From positions 2,914,001-2,978,000 of the forward strand of contig NZ_JAHLZZ010000001.1 of assembly GCF_018967845.1 (NCBI RefSeq): DNA of 64,000 bases, written 5' to 3'. Each line of letters begins with the position of its first letter. Position 1 is the stretch's first letter. Shown piece after piece: positions 19,330 to 27,777 of this stretch. The stretch is from Hymenobacter siberiensis. Lineage in GTDB: Bacteria > Bacteroidota > Bacteroidia > Cytophagales > Hymenobacteraceae. The notes beneath the pieces were generated by a model that saw only the letters and a program-made list of their open reading frames with translations, was not told the origin of the DNA and ran no database searches. Position numbers and translations under genes: made by a program.

Positions 19330-19770
19330 TTATTTTACCCGCGTCCAGGTCTGCGATTTGCCGATGAGCGAGAAGCCGATGTAGCCTTTCACTTCCATCG
19401 TGTTCTGGCTTTCCATCTTCATGTAGCAGGAGTAGGTTTTGCCGGTTTCGGGGTCGTAGATTTTGCCATCGTCCCACTTGTTATTGTCGTCATACTTAAA
19501 GCCCTGCATAAATACCAGGCCTAGACGAGGGCGGCTGCGCAGCTTGGCATCGGGGTTCTGCGAGTCGGTTTTGGGTTTGCCGGTGGCGGGGTCGTTGGGA
19601 ATGGTCAGGCTCACGATTTTGCCGCACAGCTTGTCGCCGCACTTGTAGATTTCGAAGGTGGCTTTCTTCTCCGTATTGGTCCAGACACCAAGCGGCGACA
19701 TGGTTTGGGCGGAGGCCATGCCAGCGAGGCCCAGCACGAGGGCAACCAGTAAGAGCAAGGTTTTTTTCAT
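19330..19770 (-). CDS. DUF2147 family secreted protein
   Basis: The 146-residue product starts at ATG 19770 with a signal peptide (MKKTLLLLVALVLGLAGMAS, cleavage after ASAQ). The mature part reads GVWTNTEKKATFEIYKCGDKLCGKIVSL, then DPETGKTYSCYMK and YIGFSLIGKSQTWTR. This is the DUF2147 lipocalin-like pattern, including the CGDKLCG pair of cysteines. The function is unknown and the location is periplasmic. The longer frame to 19815 lacks a sensible N-terminus. Confidence 0.9.
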   Translation of the reverse strand: MKKTLLLLVALVLGLAGMASAQTMSPLGVWTNTEKKATFEIYKCGDKLCGKIVSLTIPNDPATGKPKTDSQNPDAKLRSRPRLGLVFMQGFKYDDNNKWDDGKIYDPETGKTYSCYMKMESQNTMEVKGYIGFSLIGKSQTWTRVK

Positions 19771-20381
19771 TTCTGAAGATTGGATGAGGTGGGTTTGAGG
19801 GGAAAAGGTAAGCAAAAATTTCAGAGCTAAGCCAGCACGCTGGCTATTGCCCCTATTGCAAGTTTACAGCCAAGTTTACGCGCCGGGCCAATCAGAAAAA
19901 AATACGGCGGCAATAGCAAAATTAATATAGCTGTAAATCAGCCGTAAAGCCGCTTTTTGAGCAGCGCAGCCCCGAAAAAGCCGGGCAGATTTTGAACTTT
20001 AGCCCTTGCTATTAACTTTACGGGCCAGTAGTGAGTGCTACGACCCCATTTGAGAATCCCTAAATTATTGGGCCGCGATAATGAGGCAATGTCGAACGTA
20101 AAGAAAGGAGGTACAAAATGTCTAGTAGTCCCAAACAAATCCTGCCAAGCCTGTCGAATGTCGTACGCTTCACCGCAGTACACGCCTAACAACAGCTTCG
20201 TGGGGTAGCTCCTAAGGCTACCCACATTCGGCCAGGTCTTATCTGAAAGACGCCGGAACTGCACCCCAGTTTCGCCGCTTGGTAAGATTTGAAGGATTAG
20301 ATGCCCGGTTTGCCCAGCCGCCCTTTAGTGGGACGGCAAAGGCAGGCCGGGCATCGTTGCGTTTAAGCGGTTTTGAAGGGC
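19771..20381. other. Long low-GC intergenic stretch without a convincing gene
   Basis: About 610 bases lie between DUF2147 and the NlpC/P60 gene. The middle (19815-20290) is noticeably AT-richer than its surroundings. It contains a minus-strand frame (19938-20264, 108 codons) whose protein has no recognised motif, no signal peptide and atypical composition for this genome. It could be a decayed gene or acquired DNA. The right end holds a hairpin at 20300-20355. Confidence 0.5.
20300..20355. terminator. Branched hairpin downstream of the NlpC/P60 gene
   Basis: GATGCCCGG (20300-20308) pairs with CCGGGCATC (20347-20355). Inside, TTTGCC pairs with GGCAAA, and CCGCCC with GGGACGG, with small bulges. 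It lies 26 bases past the minus-strand stop codon at 20382. It is a plausible terminator, though without a long T tract. Confidence 0.5.
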
Positions 20382-21206
20382 TTACTTGGCCTTGGTGGCC
20401 GGCCGCTTGCGCTTGGGAATAGACGCCGACTTCTTTTTAGCTGCCGATTTCTTCTTAGCGGTAATCGCGGCTGTCGGGTATTTCTTCGTCGCGAGCCGCT
20501 TGGGGAGCGCAGGAATAGGCGCGGCCACTGCTGCCACGGCCACCCGACGGGCAGGCAGCGCGGCCACGGGCGGCGTGCTGGCGGGGGCCGCTATCAGCTT
20601 CGGCCGCGCCGAGGCGGCAATGCCCGTGTCCGGTCCCAGCACCCGCCGCACCTGCATGAAGCGCCGCTCATAGTCGGAATTCTCCACCTGGTTCACTTTC
20701 ACAAACGGCTCGCGGCGCGACGATGAGGCGTGCACGAAACGCAGCGGCAGCTCGCCCCGGGGCGATATCACAATGCCGGCGTGGCCCGGCGTGGTGTTGG
20801 TGGCAGCAGTGCCGGTAAACACGATGATGTCGCCGGGCTGGGCCTCGGTGCGGGCCACGGGTCGGCCCACGTCGATGAGCAGGGCGGTGGAATGCGGTAC
20901 CGGCACCCCGAAATGGGCAAACGTGTACATGATGAACCCCGAGCAGTCGAAGCCCGTGAGCGGTGAGGTGCCCGCGTACACGTAGGGCGTGCCGCGCTGG
21001 GCCAGCCCGAAGGCCACCACGCTATCGGCGCGGGGCGGGAGGGCAGCGCCGGGGGCCGTGCGCAGGGATGCCGGCCGGGCACGCAGGGCGGCGTCGGACG
21101 GGCTGGTTTCCGCCATGGGTGGAGCGGGTTTGTGCTTCCCCAGGCGCGGCAGAATGGCCACCATCGCCATCAGCAGCCCCACAAAAATTATCCAGATATA
21201 GCGCAT
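20382..21206 (-). CDS. NlpC/P60 (C40) peptidase with Lys-rich tail
   Basis: A 274-residue envelope protein starting at ATG 21206, with a single N-terminal membrane anchor or signal (MRYIWIIFVGLLMAMVA). The NlpC/P60 domain spans about residues 58-190. It contains the nucleophile Cys in GFDCSGFIMYTFA, a PGDIIVF strand and the catalytic His in GHAGIVI. Enzymes of this family cut D-Glu-mDAP or related bonds in peptidoglycan peptides. The last 25 residues are a Lys/Ala/Ser/Arg tail (AKKKSAAKKKSAS) that could bind a polyanion such as cell-wall polymers or nucleic acid. Confidence 0.9.
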   Translation of the reverse strand: MRYIWIIFVGLLMAMVAILPRLGKHKPAPPMAETSPSDAALRARPASLRTAPGAALPPRADSVVAFGLAQRGTPYVYAGTSPLTGFDCSGFIMYTFAHFGVPVPHSTALLIDVGRPVARTEAQPGDIIVFTGTAATNTTPGHAGIVISPRGELPLRFVHASSSRREPFVKVNQVENSDYERRFMQVRRVLGPDTGIAASARPKLIAAPASTPPVAALPARRVAVAAVAAPIPALPKRLATKKYPTAAITAKKKSAAKKKSASIPKRKRPATKAK

Positions 21207-21341
21207 ACAAAAGTCCGGCAAAAGGCGCGTGGCTGTCGGGTAAGCGCCGCGCTAGGTCCTAACGGCGGGGCCGCCTGCTAGGTTGGAGGCAACCTGCGGG
21301 GCTTACTTTGTGCCCTTGCTTCCAATTTAGTTAATTTTCGA

Positions 21342-23159
21342 ATGCTTAGAAACTCAAACGTATTCCTGCGCACTGCTGCTTTAGCGGGACTTGTGTTAGC
21401 AGCTGAGGGTGTGAATGCCCGCCCAACAGCCGCCGTGGTGCCCACGCTGCGCTATACGCTGGCCATGCCGCAGCCCCAGTCCCACTACTTCGAGGTGAAG
21501 ATGGAGCTGGGCGGCTTTTCGGCCGATTATACTGACGTGAAAATGCCCGTGTGGGCCCCCGGCTCGTACCTGGTGCGCGAGTATGCCAAAAACGTGGAGG
21601 GCTTCCAGGCCCAGACCAGCGGCGGACAGGCCCTGGTAGCGGAGAAAATTAACAAGAATACCTGGCGGGTACGCCACCCCAAGCAGGCCAGCTTCCGGGT
21701 GAGCTACCGGGTGTACGCGTTCGAGCTGAGCGTACGCACGTCGTTTATCGACGCCGACCACGGCTACCTCAACGGCAGCAGCGTGTTCATGTACCCGGCC
21801 GATAACAAGATGCTGAACAGCTCGCTGACCGTGCAGCCCGCCGCCGGCTGGGAGAAGGTGAGCACGGCCCTGCGCCCCGGCCCCGGCAAGTTCACCTACA
21901 AAGCCGCGAGCTACGACGAGCTGGCTGATTCGCCGATTGAAATCGGCAATCAAAAAATACTGGAATTCACCGCCAACGGCACCCCGCACCAGGTAGCCAT
22001 GTACGGGCAGTACACCGCCGACGACACCAAGCTGGTGGCCGATATGAAGCGCGTGTGCGAGGAAGCGCACCGCGTGGTGGGCCAGAATCCGCTCGACCAC
22101 TACCTGTTCATCGTGCACAACCTGGAGCGCGGTGGCGGTGGCCTGGAGCACCTGTATTCGACCACGCTGGAGGTGAGCCGCGCCGCCTACGGCACCGATG
22201 CCGGGCTGAAGTCCTTCCTGGGCTTGGTGGCGCACGAGTACTTCCACCTCTGGAACGTGAAGCGCATCCGGCCGGTGGCGCTGGGGCCGTTCAACTACGA
22301 CCAGGAAAACTACACCCACATGCTGTGGGTGAGCGAGGGCATGACGGAATACTACTCGAAGCAGATTCTGGCGCGTGCCGGCATCCTCAGCCGTGAGGAG
22401 TACCTGGGTAAGCTGGGAAATACTATCACGGAGGTGGAGAATACGCCCGGCAACCGCGTTCAGTCGGCGGCCGAGTCCAGCTTTGATGCCTGGATTAAGT
22501 CGTACCGGCCGAATGAAAACTCCAGCAATACCCAAATCAGCTACTACCCCAAGGGTGACCTGATTGGCACCTGGCTCGACCTGAACATTGCCCAGGTCAC
22601 CAACGGTACCAAGCACCTCGACGACGTGATGCGCCTGCTCTACGACACGTATTACAAGAAGGCCGGCCGGGGCTTCACCGACCAGGAATACCAGGATGCC
22701 GTGGCTACCGTGGCCGGCCGCCGCTTCGACGAATTCTTTCTGAATAACGTGTACGACACCAAGCCCATCGATTTCGCCACTGCCCTCGGCTACGCCGGAC
22801 TCACGCTCACCAGCGCACCGCTGAGCACCGACGGCACCCTCGGGGCCAACTTCTCGAACCGTACCGGCAAGCTGCTCGTGGCCAGCGTAGTGCGCGACGG
22901 TGCCGCCTGGAACACCGGCCTCAGCGCCACCGACGAAGTCCTGCTCATCAACGATGCCGCGCCGAGCGACGAAACCGTGAAAGCCCTCATCAGCAGCCCC
23001 GTAGGTGCCGATGTGAAGCTGCAGGTGCGCCGCGACGGCCTCACCCGCGACATCACCCTGCGCGCCCTGCCCAACCCCGACCGCAAGTTCACCATTCAGC
23101 CTGTGGCGAGCCCTACCGCCGCCCAGCAGAAAGTGCTGGCCAAGTGGCTGGGGAAGTAA
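21342..23159 (+). CDS. M61-family aminopeptidase with PDZ domain
   Basis: A 605-residue secreted zinc peptidase of the glycyl-aminopeptidase family. It has a signal peptide (cleavage near EGVNARP), an N-terminal beta domain with YTLAMPQPQSHYFEV, and the HEYFHLWNVKRIRP motif carrying His298, Glu299 and His302. A third zinc ligand, Glu332, lies in WVSEGMTEYY. A C-terminal PDZ domain (about 495-580) follows. The order catalytic then PDZ and the length are typical. It is monocistronic and ends eight bases before a 66-bp perfect palindrome. Confidence 0.95.
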   Translation: MLRNSNVFLRTAALAGLVLAAEGVNARPTAAVVPTLRYTLAMPQPQSHYFEVKMELGGFSADYTDVKMPVWAPGSYLVREYAKNVEGFQAQTSGGQALVAEKINKNTWRVRHPKQASFRVSYRVYAFELSVRTSFIDADHGYLNGSSVFMYPADNKMLNSSLTVQPAAGWEKVSTALRPGPGKFTYKAASYDELADSPIEIGNQKILEFTANGTPHQVAMYGQYTADDTKLVADMKRVCEEAHRVVGQNPLDHYLFIVHNLERGGGGLEHLYSTTLEVSRAAYGTDAGLKSFLGLVAHEYFHLWNVKRIRPVALGPFNYDQENYTHMLWVSEGMTEYYSKQILARAGILSREEYLGKLGNTITEVENTPGNRVQSAAESSFDAWIKSYRPNENSSNTQISYYPKGDLIGTWLDLNIAQVTNGTKHLDDVMRLLYDTYYKKAGRGFTDQEYQDAVATVAGRRFDEFFLNNVYDTKPIDFATALGYAGLTLTSAPLSTDGTLGANFSNRTGKLLVASVVRDGAAWNTGLSATDEVLLINDAAPSDETVKALISSPVGADVKLQVRRDGLTRDITLRALPNPDRKFTIQPVASPTAAQQKVLAKWLGK

Positions 23160-23166
23160 TTTCCGG

Positions 23167-23232
23167 CTACCCTGCATAACTAAAGAGGCCCCGCTCAAAT
23201 TTGAGCGGGGCCTCTTTAGTTATGCAGGGTAG
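23167..23232. terminator. 66-bp perfect palindrome acting as bidirectional terminator
   Basis: Arms 23167-23199 and 23200-23232 are exact inverted repeats of 33 bases with no spacer. The core AAAGAGGCCCCGCTC is a terminator stem with flanking A/T. The right arm runs through the stop codon and last five codons of the minus-strand gene, so that coding sequence is mirrored in the left arm beyond the M61 stop codon. Confidence 0.9.
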
Positions 23233-23704
23233 TGGTGCCTTTCAATTGTTTCAATTGCGTGAAGACGTTTATTCCCAGTAGGTTCCAGCGCAAAAGCTGC
23301 GGGATGTTGTAGGCCAGCTGGCCGTGCTGAAAACGATAGATGCCAGGACCTATCGGCTCCCATTTGTGACCAACTCCCAGGCCGGAAAAATCTTGCGCAA
23401 CGGTAGCGGCCGTCGTATCAGTGCCCGAACTCTTGATAATAACGAGCGAAAGGCGGTTGATAAACTTGTCGCTTATAACAGGCAAATAGATGCCGGGACG
23501 GAGCGCATTGGTATTGCTTACTGCTGTGCGCATTGGCACCGAGGCCTTTTGTTTACCGCCCGTCATGGCAAGTAGCAATAATGTGAACAGTCCGGTTTTG
23601 AGGATTCCCCATTCGCGAGCCAGAATCTTTACTGCTTTATAGCTTGCCCAGAGAAGCAAACCCAGTGCGACCAGATTGAGTAACTCCCAGATTATGTACA
23701 GCAC
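23216..23704 (-). CDS. Hypothetical membrane protein
   Basis: A 162-residue protein starting at GTG 23704. Two hydrophobic helices (LLNLVALGLLLWASY, then TGLFTLLLLAMTGG) lie at the N-terminus. A basic, beta-rich region of about 100 residues follows and ends ...LKQLKGTTTLHN. No family is recognised. It is probably an inner-membrane protein with the C-terminal part in the periplasm or cytoplasm. Its 3' end lies within the perfect palindrome. Confidence 0.65.
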   Translation of the reverse strand: MLYIIWELLNLVALGLLLWASYKAVKILAREWGILKTGLFTLLLLAMTGGKQKASVPMRTAVSNTNALRPGIYLPVISDKFINRLSLVIIKSSGTDTTAATVAQDFSGLGVGHKWEPIGPGIYRFQHGQLAYNIPQLLRWNLLGINVFTQLKQLKGTTTLHN

Positions 23705-23711
23705 CGGGCAT

Positions 23712-23743
23712 AAAAAAGCGGGGCTGCTTGGTTGCAGCCCCGC
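23712..23743 (-). terminator. Terminator of kup
   Basis: On the minus strand the stem GCGGGGCTGC/GCAGCCCCGC with a six-base loop is followed by TTTTTTA. It lies 28 bases after the kup stop codon. Confidence 0.9.
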
Positions 23744-23770
23744 TAAAACAGCAGTTCAAACCGTAATTTA

Positions 23771-25735
23771 TTATTTAATTCGCTTCAGCGCCACTTCGCG
23801 CACCGGCGCAATTACCAGCGGCACCTTTTCTACCTTCACCGAGGAGGTGTCGAGGCCAAAATACTGGTCTTCGGAGGCGATAAACTGGCGGATGTAGAAG
23901 TAGGCCTGCATCACGAGCTTCTCTACGGTGGGGAAGTCGTTCTCGATGCTGAGGAATTTCTCCAGCACCACGAAGCGGAAATCGCCGGTGACGTGCTGCT
24001 TGCTCAGCGACTCGTAGCGCGAGGTGATGTCTACTTCCTTGTTGCGCACCAGGTCCTCAATCACTTTGCGGAAGTAGAGGTTGATGCGCTGCTGCACCCG
24101 AAAGCCCAGCCGGAAATTGATGCGGAATACGTCGTCCTTGGCCACTTCGGTCACTTTATACTCCATCGTGTAGGGCTCGTCGGTGGTGTCGACGTGGATG
24201 AACCAGTAGATATCCGCCCGCTTGGGTCGCTTCTGGAAGATGGAGTAGATGATTTTCTGCTCAATCTCGGTGCTGCGCTCGGCCGAGGTCAGGAACACGA
24301 GGTGGGTTGAGTATTTCGGGATGGATTCGTCGTCGCTGAGTTGCTTGAGGGCGTCCACGTAAGGTTCCAGCCGCACAAATTCCGTGAGGCGGCGCTTGAT
24401 GTAGAATGCCTTGAGCCACACGTACATCACGGCCATGAGCGTGCCGCCGATGGCCAGCGACACCCAGCCGCCGTGCGGAAACTTAATCATGTTGGCAATC
24501 AGGAACGAGCCTTCGATGATGCCGTACACCACTGCAAACAGGACGATGAGCGGCATGGCTACCTTCTTCATCTTCAGCCACATGGTGAGCAGGACGGTCG
24601 TCATCAGCATGGTGAGGGTGATGGCCAGCCCGTAGGCGGCTTCCATATTGGTCGACTCGCGGAAGTACAGCACCACGCCGATGCACCCCAGCAGCAACAG
24701 CCGGTTCATGCTGGGCACAAAGAGCTGGCCCTTCACGTCGGTGGGGTAGTTGAGCTTCACTTTGGGCCACATATTCAGGCGGATAGCCTCGGCCACCAAC
24801 GTAAACGAACCCGTGATGAGCGCCTGCGAAGCAATGATGGCCGCAATGGTTGCCACGCTGATGCCGATAAGTAAAAACCATTGTGGCATAAGGGCATAGA
24901 ACGGGTTTTTACCGTTCAGCATCTCGCCCTGGTGGGCCAGCAGCCAGGCTCCCTGCCCCAGGTAGTTGAGCAGCAGCGAGGTTTTCACGAAAGTCCAGCT
25001 GATGCGGATGTTGCCCTTGCCGCAGTGGCCCAGGTCCGAATACAGGGCCTCGGCCCCGGTGGTGCACAGAAATACCGAGCCCAGCAGCCAGAAACCGCCG
25101 GGGTAATGCACCAGCAGGTCGTAGGCGTAGTACGGGTTGACCGCCTTCAGAATTACCGGGTTTTGGATAATCCAACTTGTGCCCAACACACCCAGCATGG
25201 TGAACCACAGGAACATAATCGGCCCGAATGCTTTACCAACAATCTGTGTACCAAAGCTTTGTAGTAAGAAAAGCCCCGCAATAATACCGATAACGATATA
25301 AACAACAATGTCCTGGGTCAGCGTTGGAAATACGTTTTTAAGGCCTTCGACCGCCGATGATACTGAAATAGGCGGCGTAATCACCCCATCCGCCAGCAGG
25401 GCGGAACCGCCAATGATGGCCACGGCCGAGAGCCAGGCTCCCCGCCGCCGCACCAGGGCGTAGAGCGAGAAAATGCCACCCTCGCCGTTGTTATCCGCGT
25501 TCAGCGTAAGCAGTACATACTTGATGGTAGTCTGGAGCGTGAGCGTCCAGATAACGCAGGAAATGCCGCCTAATACGAGGTGTGCATCAATCAAATCGGG
25601 CACGCGGCCGCTTCTCAGGATGGACGACATCACGTAGAGCGGCGAGGTGCCGATGTCGCCATAAATGATGCCCAAGGCAATCAGCAGCCCCGCCCCGGAA
25701 ATGGCGGTGTGCGAATGTTTAGTATCGGAACTCAT
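23771..25735 (-). CDS. kup: KUP-family potassium transporter
   Basis: Low-affinity potassium uptake by proton symport in the inner membrane. The 654-residue protein has about twelve transmembrane helices (residues 13-450) and a cytoplasmic C-terminal domain. Signatures are ALGIIYGDIGTSPLYVM near the N-terminus, NADNNGEGGIFSLYAL, and GAEALYSDLGHCGKGNIR. Length and domain order are normal. A TACCTTCG box lies about 50 bases upstream. The gene is alone, with its own terminator. Confidence 0.96.
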   Translation of the reverse strand: MSSDTKHSHTAISGAGLLIALGIIYGDIGTSPLYVMSSILRSGRVPDLIDAHLVLGGISCVIWTLTLQTTIKYVLLTLNADNNGEGGIFSLYALVRRRGAWLSAVAIIGGSALLADGVITPPISVSSAVEGLKNVFPTLTQDIVVYIVIGIIAGLFLLQSFGTQIVGKAFGPIMFLWFTMLGVLGTSWIIQNPVILKAVNPYYAYDLLVHYPGGFWLLGSVFLCTTGAEALYSDLGHCGKGNIRISWTFVKTSLLLNYLGQGAWLLAHQGEMLNGKNPFYALMPQWFLLIGISVATIAAIIASQALITGSFTLVAEAIRLNMWPKVKLNYPTDVKGQLFVPSMNRLLLLGCIGVVLYFRESTNMEAAYGLAITLTMLMTTVLLTMWLKMKKVAMPLIVLFAVVYGIIEGSFLIANMIKFPHGGWVSLAIGGTLMAVMYVWLKAFYIKRRLTEFVRLEPYVDALKQLSDDESIPKYSTHLVFLTSAERSTEIEQKIIYSIFQKRPKRADIYWFIHVDTTDEPYTMEYKVTEVAKDDVFRINFRLGFRVQQRINLYFRKVIEDLVRNKEVDITSRYESLSKQHVTGDFRFVVLEKFLSIENDFPTVEKLVMQAYFYIRQFIASEDQYFGLDTSSVKVEKVPLVIAPVREVALKRIK

Positions 25736-25785
25736 AAAGTAAAGGTGAGGTATCGGGGGCTAAGCGGGGAATGGTTTACGGGGCG

Positions 25786-25793
25786 CGAAGGTA
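25786..25793 (-). promoter_or_regulatory. -7-like box TACCTTCG for kup
   Basis: On the minus strand this reads TACCTTCG, one mismatch from TAnnTTTG. It is 50 bases upstream of the kup ATG, in a 112-base gap between kup and the next gene. Confidence 0.4.
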
Positions 25794-25847
25794 GCGGATG
25801 CGCTCCGGCCAGCAGCCTTACGGCCGCACGCCAGCATGGGGCTGAAA

Positions 25848-26534
25848 TCAGCACTGGTCATTTTCGTCGGTGGCCGCCTGGGCCTGGGTCTGGTCGGCCA
25901 GGGTCGCCGCTTCGGCCGCGAGCTGGGCCGCCAGGCGCACGGCTTCGTCGTGCGCGGCTAGTGCGGCGGCGGCCACGCGGGCATCGTAATCGTGCACGCG
26001 GTAGATGCGGCGGTTCAGCTCGGCGGTGAGGCGCAGCCAGGGCGCGGTGTCGCCGGGCAGGGCAAAGTTGACCATCTCGCGGCCCAAGCGGTGCAGGCGC
26101 AGGCGGTTGGTTCCGCGATGCCCGTAGGCCAGCAGCAGCGCCGTGGCCACCATGCCCAGCATGGCCGGGCCGGTGCGGAGCTGGTTTTGCAAAAAGGCTA
26201 TCATAACGAAGGCTAGCCCCAGGCCCCCGAGCAGGTACCAGAGTATCCACTTCACGGGCGTGATTTCGGCCCGCTCCAGCTCGCGCAGCGAGAACTGCCG
26301 GCCCTGCACCGTTACGGTACTACCGGAGAGCACCACGCGGCCGTCGTCGGACCGTACTTCGGGCAGGGGCGGCAGCTCCGGCAGCGGCTCGATGAGCGGG
26401 GCGGGCTGGTAGTGGGGCGCGGCGGGGGCAGGAACCGCTGCCGAACCGGGCGTAGGCAGCAAAGAGGCCCCGGAAGGTTGTTCCGGGGCCTCTTTGGGCT
26501 GGTCAGCGGGCGGCTGGGCTTCGAAGGGATTCAT
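25848..26534 (-). CDS. Hypothetical membrane protein with Pro-rich N-terminus
   Basis: A 228-residue protein. Residues 1-65 are Pro/Ala-rich and probably disordered. A small beta segment (DGRVVLSGSTVTVQGRQFSL) follows, then two hydrophobic helices (WILWYLLGGLGLAFVMIAF and GPAMLGMVATALLLAYG). An Ala-rich C-terminal helix carries many Arg, Gln and Glu. The middle resembles membrane proteins annotated DUF6232, but I am not certain. A strong hairpin (26460-26496) covers codons 13-25, so a start downstream of it is possible. Confidence 0.6.
   Translation of the reverse strand: MNPFEAQPPADQPKEAPEQPSGASLLPTPGSAAVPAPAAPHYQPAPLIEPLPELPPLPEVRSDDGRVVLSGSTVTVQGRQFSLRELERAEITPVKWILWYLLGGLGLAFVMIAFLQNQLRTGPAMLGMVATALLLAYGHRGTNRLRLHRLGREMVNFALPGDTAPWLRLTAELNRRIYRVHDYDARVAAAALAAHDEAVRLAAQLAAEAATLADQTQAQAATDENDQC
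26460..26496. terminator. Terminator-like hairpin inside the start of a coding region
   Basis: Fifteen-base arms (CAAAGAGGCCCCGGA and its complement) around a seven-base loop, with the same AAAGAGGCCCCG core as the terminator at 23167-23232. It lies 134 bases after the FKBP stop codon on the same strand. It could be that gene's terminator, or an attenuator for the downstream membrane protein. Confidence 0.5.
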
Positions 26535-26630
26535 GGTCTTGGAAACAGCCGGAATGGTGCTGGTAGGGCGGCTCCAGGCAGGGGCCGCCGTGCGGGTAGC
26601 GGCGGGAATATTTCCCGCCGCTACGCTCGC

Positions 26631-27263
26631 TCAGTTGTTCACTTTCAGCAGCTCCACATCGAAGATGAGCGCGGTATCGCCGGGAATGTCGCGGCCCGCG
26701 CCGCGCTTGCCATAGGCCAGGTCGGAGGGGATGTAGAGGCGGTACTTCGAGCCTTCGGGCATGAGCTGCAGGGCTTCTGTCCAGCCGGCAATTACGCCGT
26801 TGACGGGGAAGGTGGCGGGCTGGCCGCGCTGGTAGCTGCTGTCGAACACGGTGCCGTTAATCAGGGTGCCGTGGTAGTGCGTCGTCACCGACGATTTCAG
26901 GCTGGGTTTGGCACCCGTGCCCTGCGTGATTACCTCGTACTGGAGGCCGCTGGGCAGGGTGGTAACGCCGGCTTTGCTGGCATTTTCGGCGAGGAAGGCT
27001 TCGCCTTCGGCTTTGTTGTTGTTCATGGATTCGGGGTCTTGGGAATTATCGTCTTGGTCGGCGCCGCCCATCTGCTCCTGCATCTGCTGCATGGCGGCCT
27101 GCATCTGCTCCTGGGTGAGGCGGCTGGGGAGGCCCTGCAGGCCTTCCTTCAGCGCGCCGGCCAGGGTATCAACGTCCAGTTCGAGGCCCTGCTGGGCAAA
27201 GTTGCGGGCCAGGTCGCGGCCAATGATGTAGCTCACCTGAGCTTGGTGGGAATCGAGGTTCAT
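26631..27263 (-). CDS. FKBP-type peptidyl-prolyl cis-trans isomerase (FklB-like)
   Basis: A proline isomerase and folding helper of 210 residues. The N-terminal helical dimerisation domain (about 1-85) contains VSYIIGRDLARNF and a Gln/Met-rich stretch (QEQMQAAMQQMQEQM). The FKBP domain (about 105-210) has SSVTTHYHGTLINGTVFDSS, VIAGWTEALQLMPEGSKY and a terminal FDVELLKV strand. There is no signal peptide, so it is likely cytoplasmic like FklB, not periplasmic like FkpA. The start at 27263 fits the domain boundary. The upstream frame extension is not conserved-looking. Confidence 0.95.
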   Translation of the reverse strand: MNLDSHQAQVSYIIGRDLARNFAQQGLELDVDTLAGALKEGLQGLPSRLTQEQMQAAMQQMQEQMGGADQDDNSQDPESMNNNKAEGEAFLAENASKAGVTTLPSGLQYEVITQGTGAKPSLKSSVTTHYHGTLINGTVFDSSYQRGQPATFPVNGVIAGWTEALQLMPEGSKYRLYIPSDLAYGKRGAGRDIPGDTALIFDVELLKVNN

Positions 27264-27420
27264 AAAACCAGGAGGGGAATTGGTGAAGCGGCGGAAGCGG
27301 CAACGCATGGCCGCCCGCCGCCGTGAAAAAGAACTGCTACGGGGCACGCCGTTGCGGGGGCAAGGTTCCAAAAGCCGCGCCGAACCGCCCGGGTCCGCCG
27401 CATTGGCCGATGTCACAACA

Positions 27421-27449
27421 AAAAAGCCCGGCTAATAGCCAGGCTTTTT
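27421..27449. terminator. Terminator hairpin of the small membrane protein gene
   Basis: AAAAAGCC...GGCTTTTT with inner GGC/GCC pairing and a five-base loop. A and T tracts on both sides allow use in either direction. It is 46 bases after the stop codon of the 44-residue gene on the minus strand. Confidence 0.8.
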
Positions 27450-27494
27450 CAGATAATAATGCGGATAGGGTGCTGTGTAGCGATACAATAGGGA

Positions 27495-27629
27495 TTAGCA
27501 GTAGTACTGGTGGTCGTCGTCGCCGTGGAAGAAGAACGTCAGGTCGAGGCCAGCCAGTTTGGCAGCCAGGTAGCTCACGCCGCCCAACAGCAGCAGCGAG
27601 GAGAACGAGAAAGCAGCGGTTTTTTTCAT
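27495..27629 (-). CDS. 44-residue small membrane protein
   Basis: Start ATG 27629 gives MKKTAAFSFSSLLLLGGVSY, one hydrophobic helix that could be a signal or a membrane anchor. A short tail with HGDDDHQYYC follows. The acidic and His-rich tail with a terminal Cys could bind metal. A TACCTTAG box sits about 35 bases upstream and a terminator follows, which supports a real short transcript. No family is known to me. Confidence 0.5.
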   Translation of the reverse strand: MKKTAAFSFSSLLLLGGVSYLAAKLAGLDLTFFFHGDDDHQYYC

Positions 27630-27777
27630 ATCGATAGTGCGCACAGGCCTAGTGGTTAATGCTAAGGTAAAGATACGGCACAACCCGATAAATGTTATGC
27701 ATGCAGCATGAAATAACGATTTAAATAATGGTGATATGTGGGGTGCGGGAGCCCACTCTGCCCCCCACATCAACTGC

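Noticed and set aside
19938..20264. 108-codon minus-strand gene
   Set aside because: No motif, no signal peptide, atypical composition and no promoter box; listed only as part of the gap.
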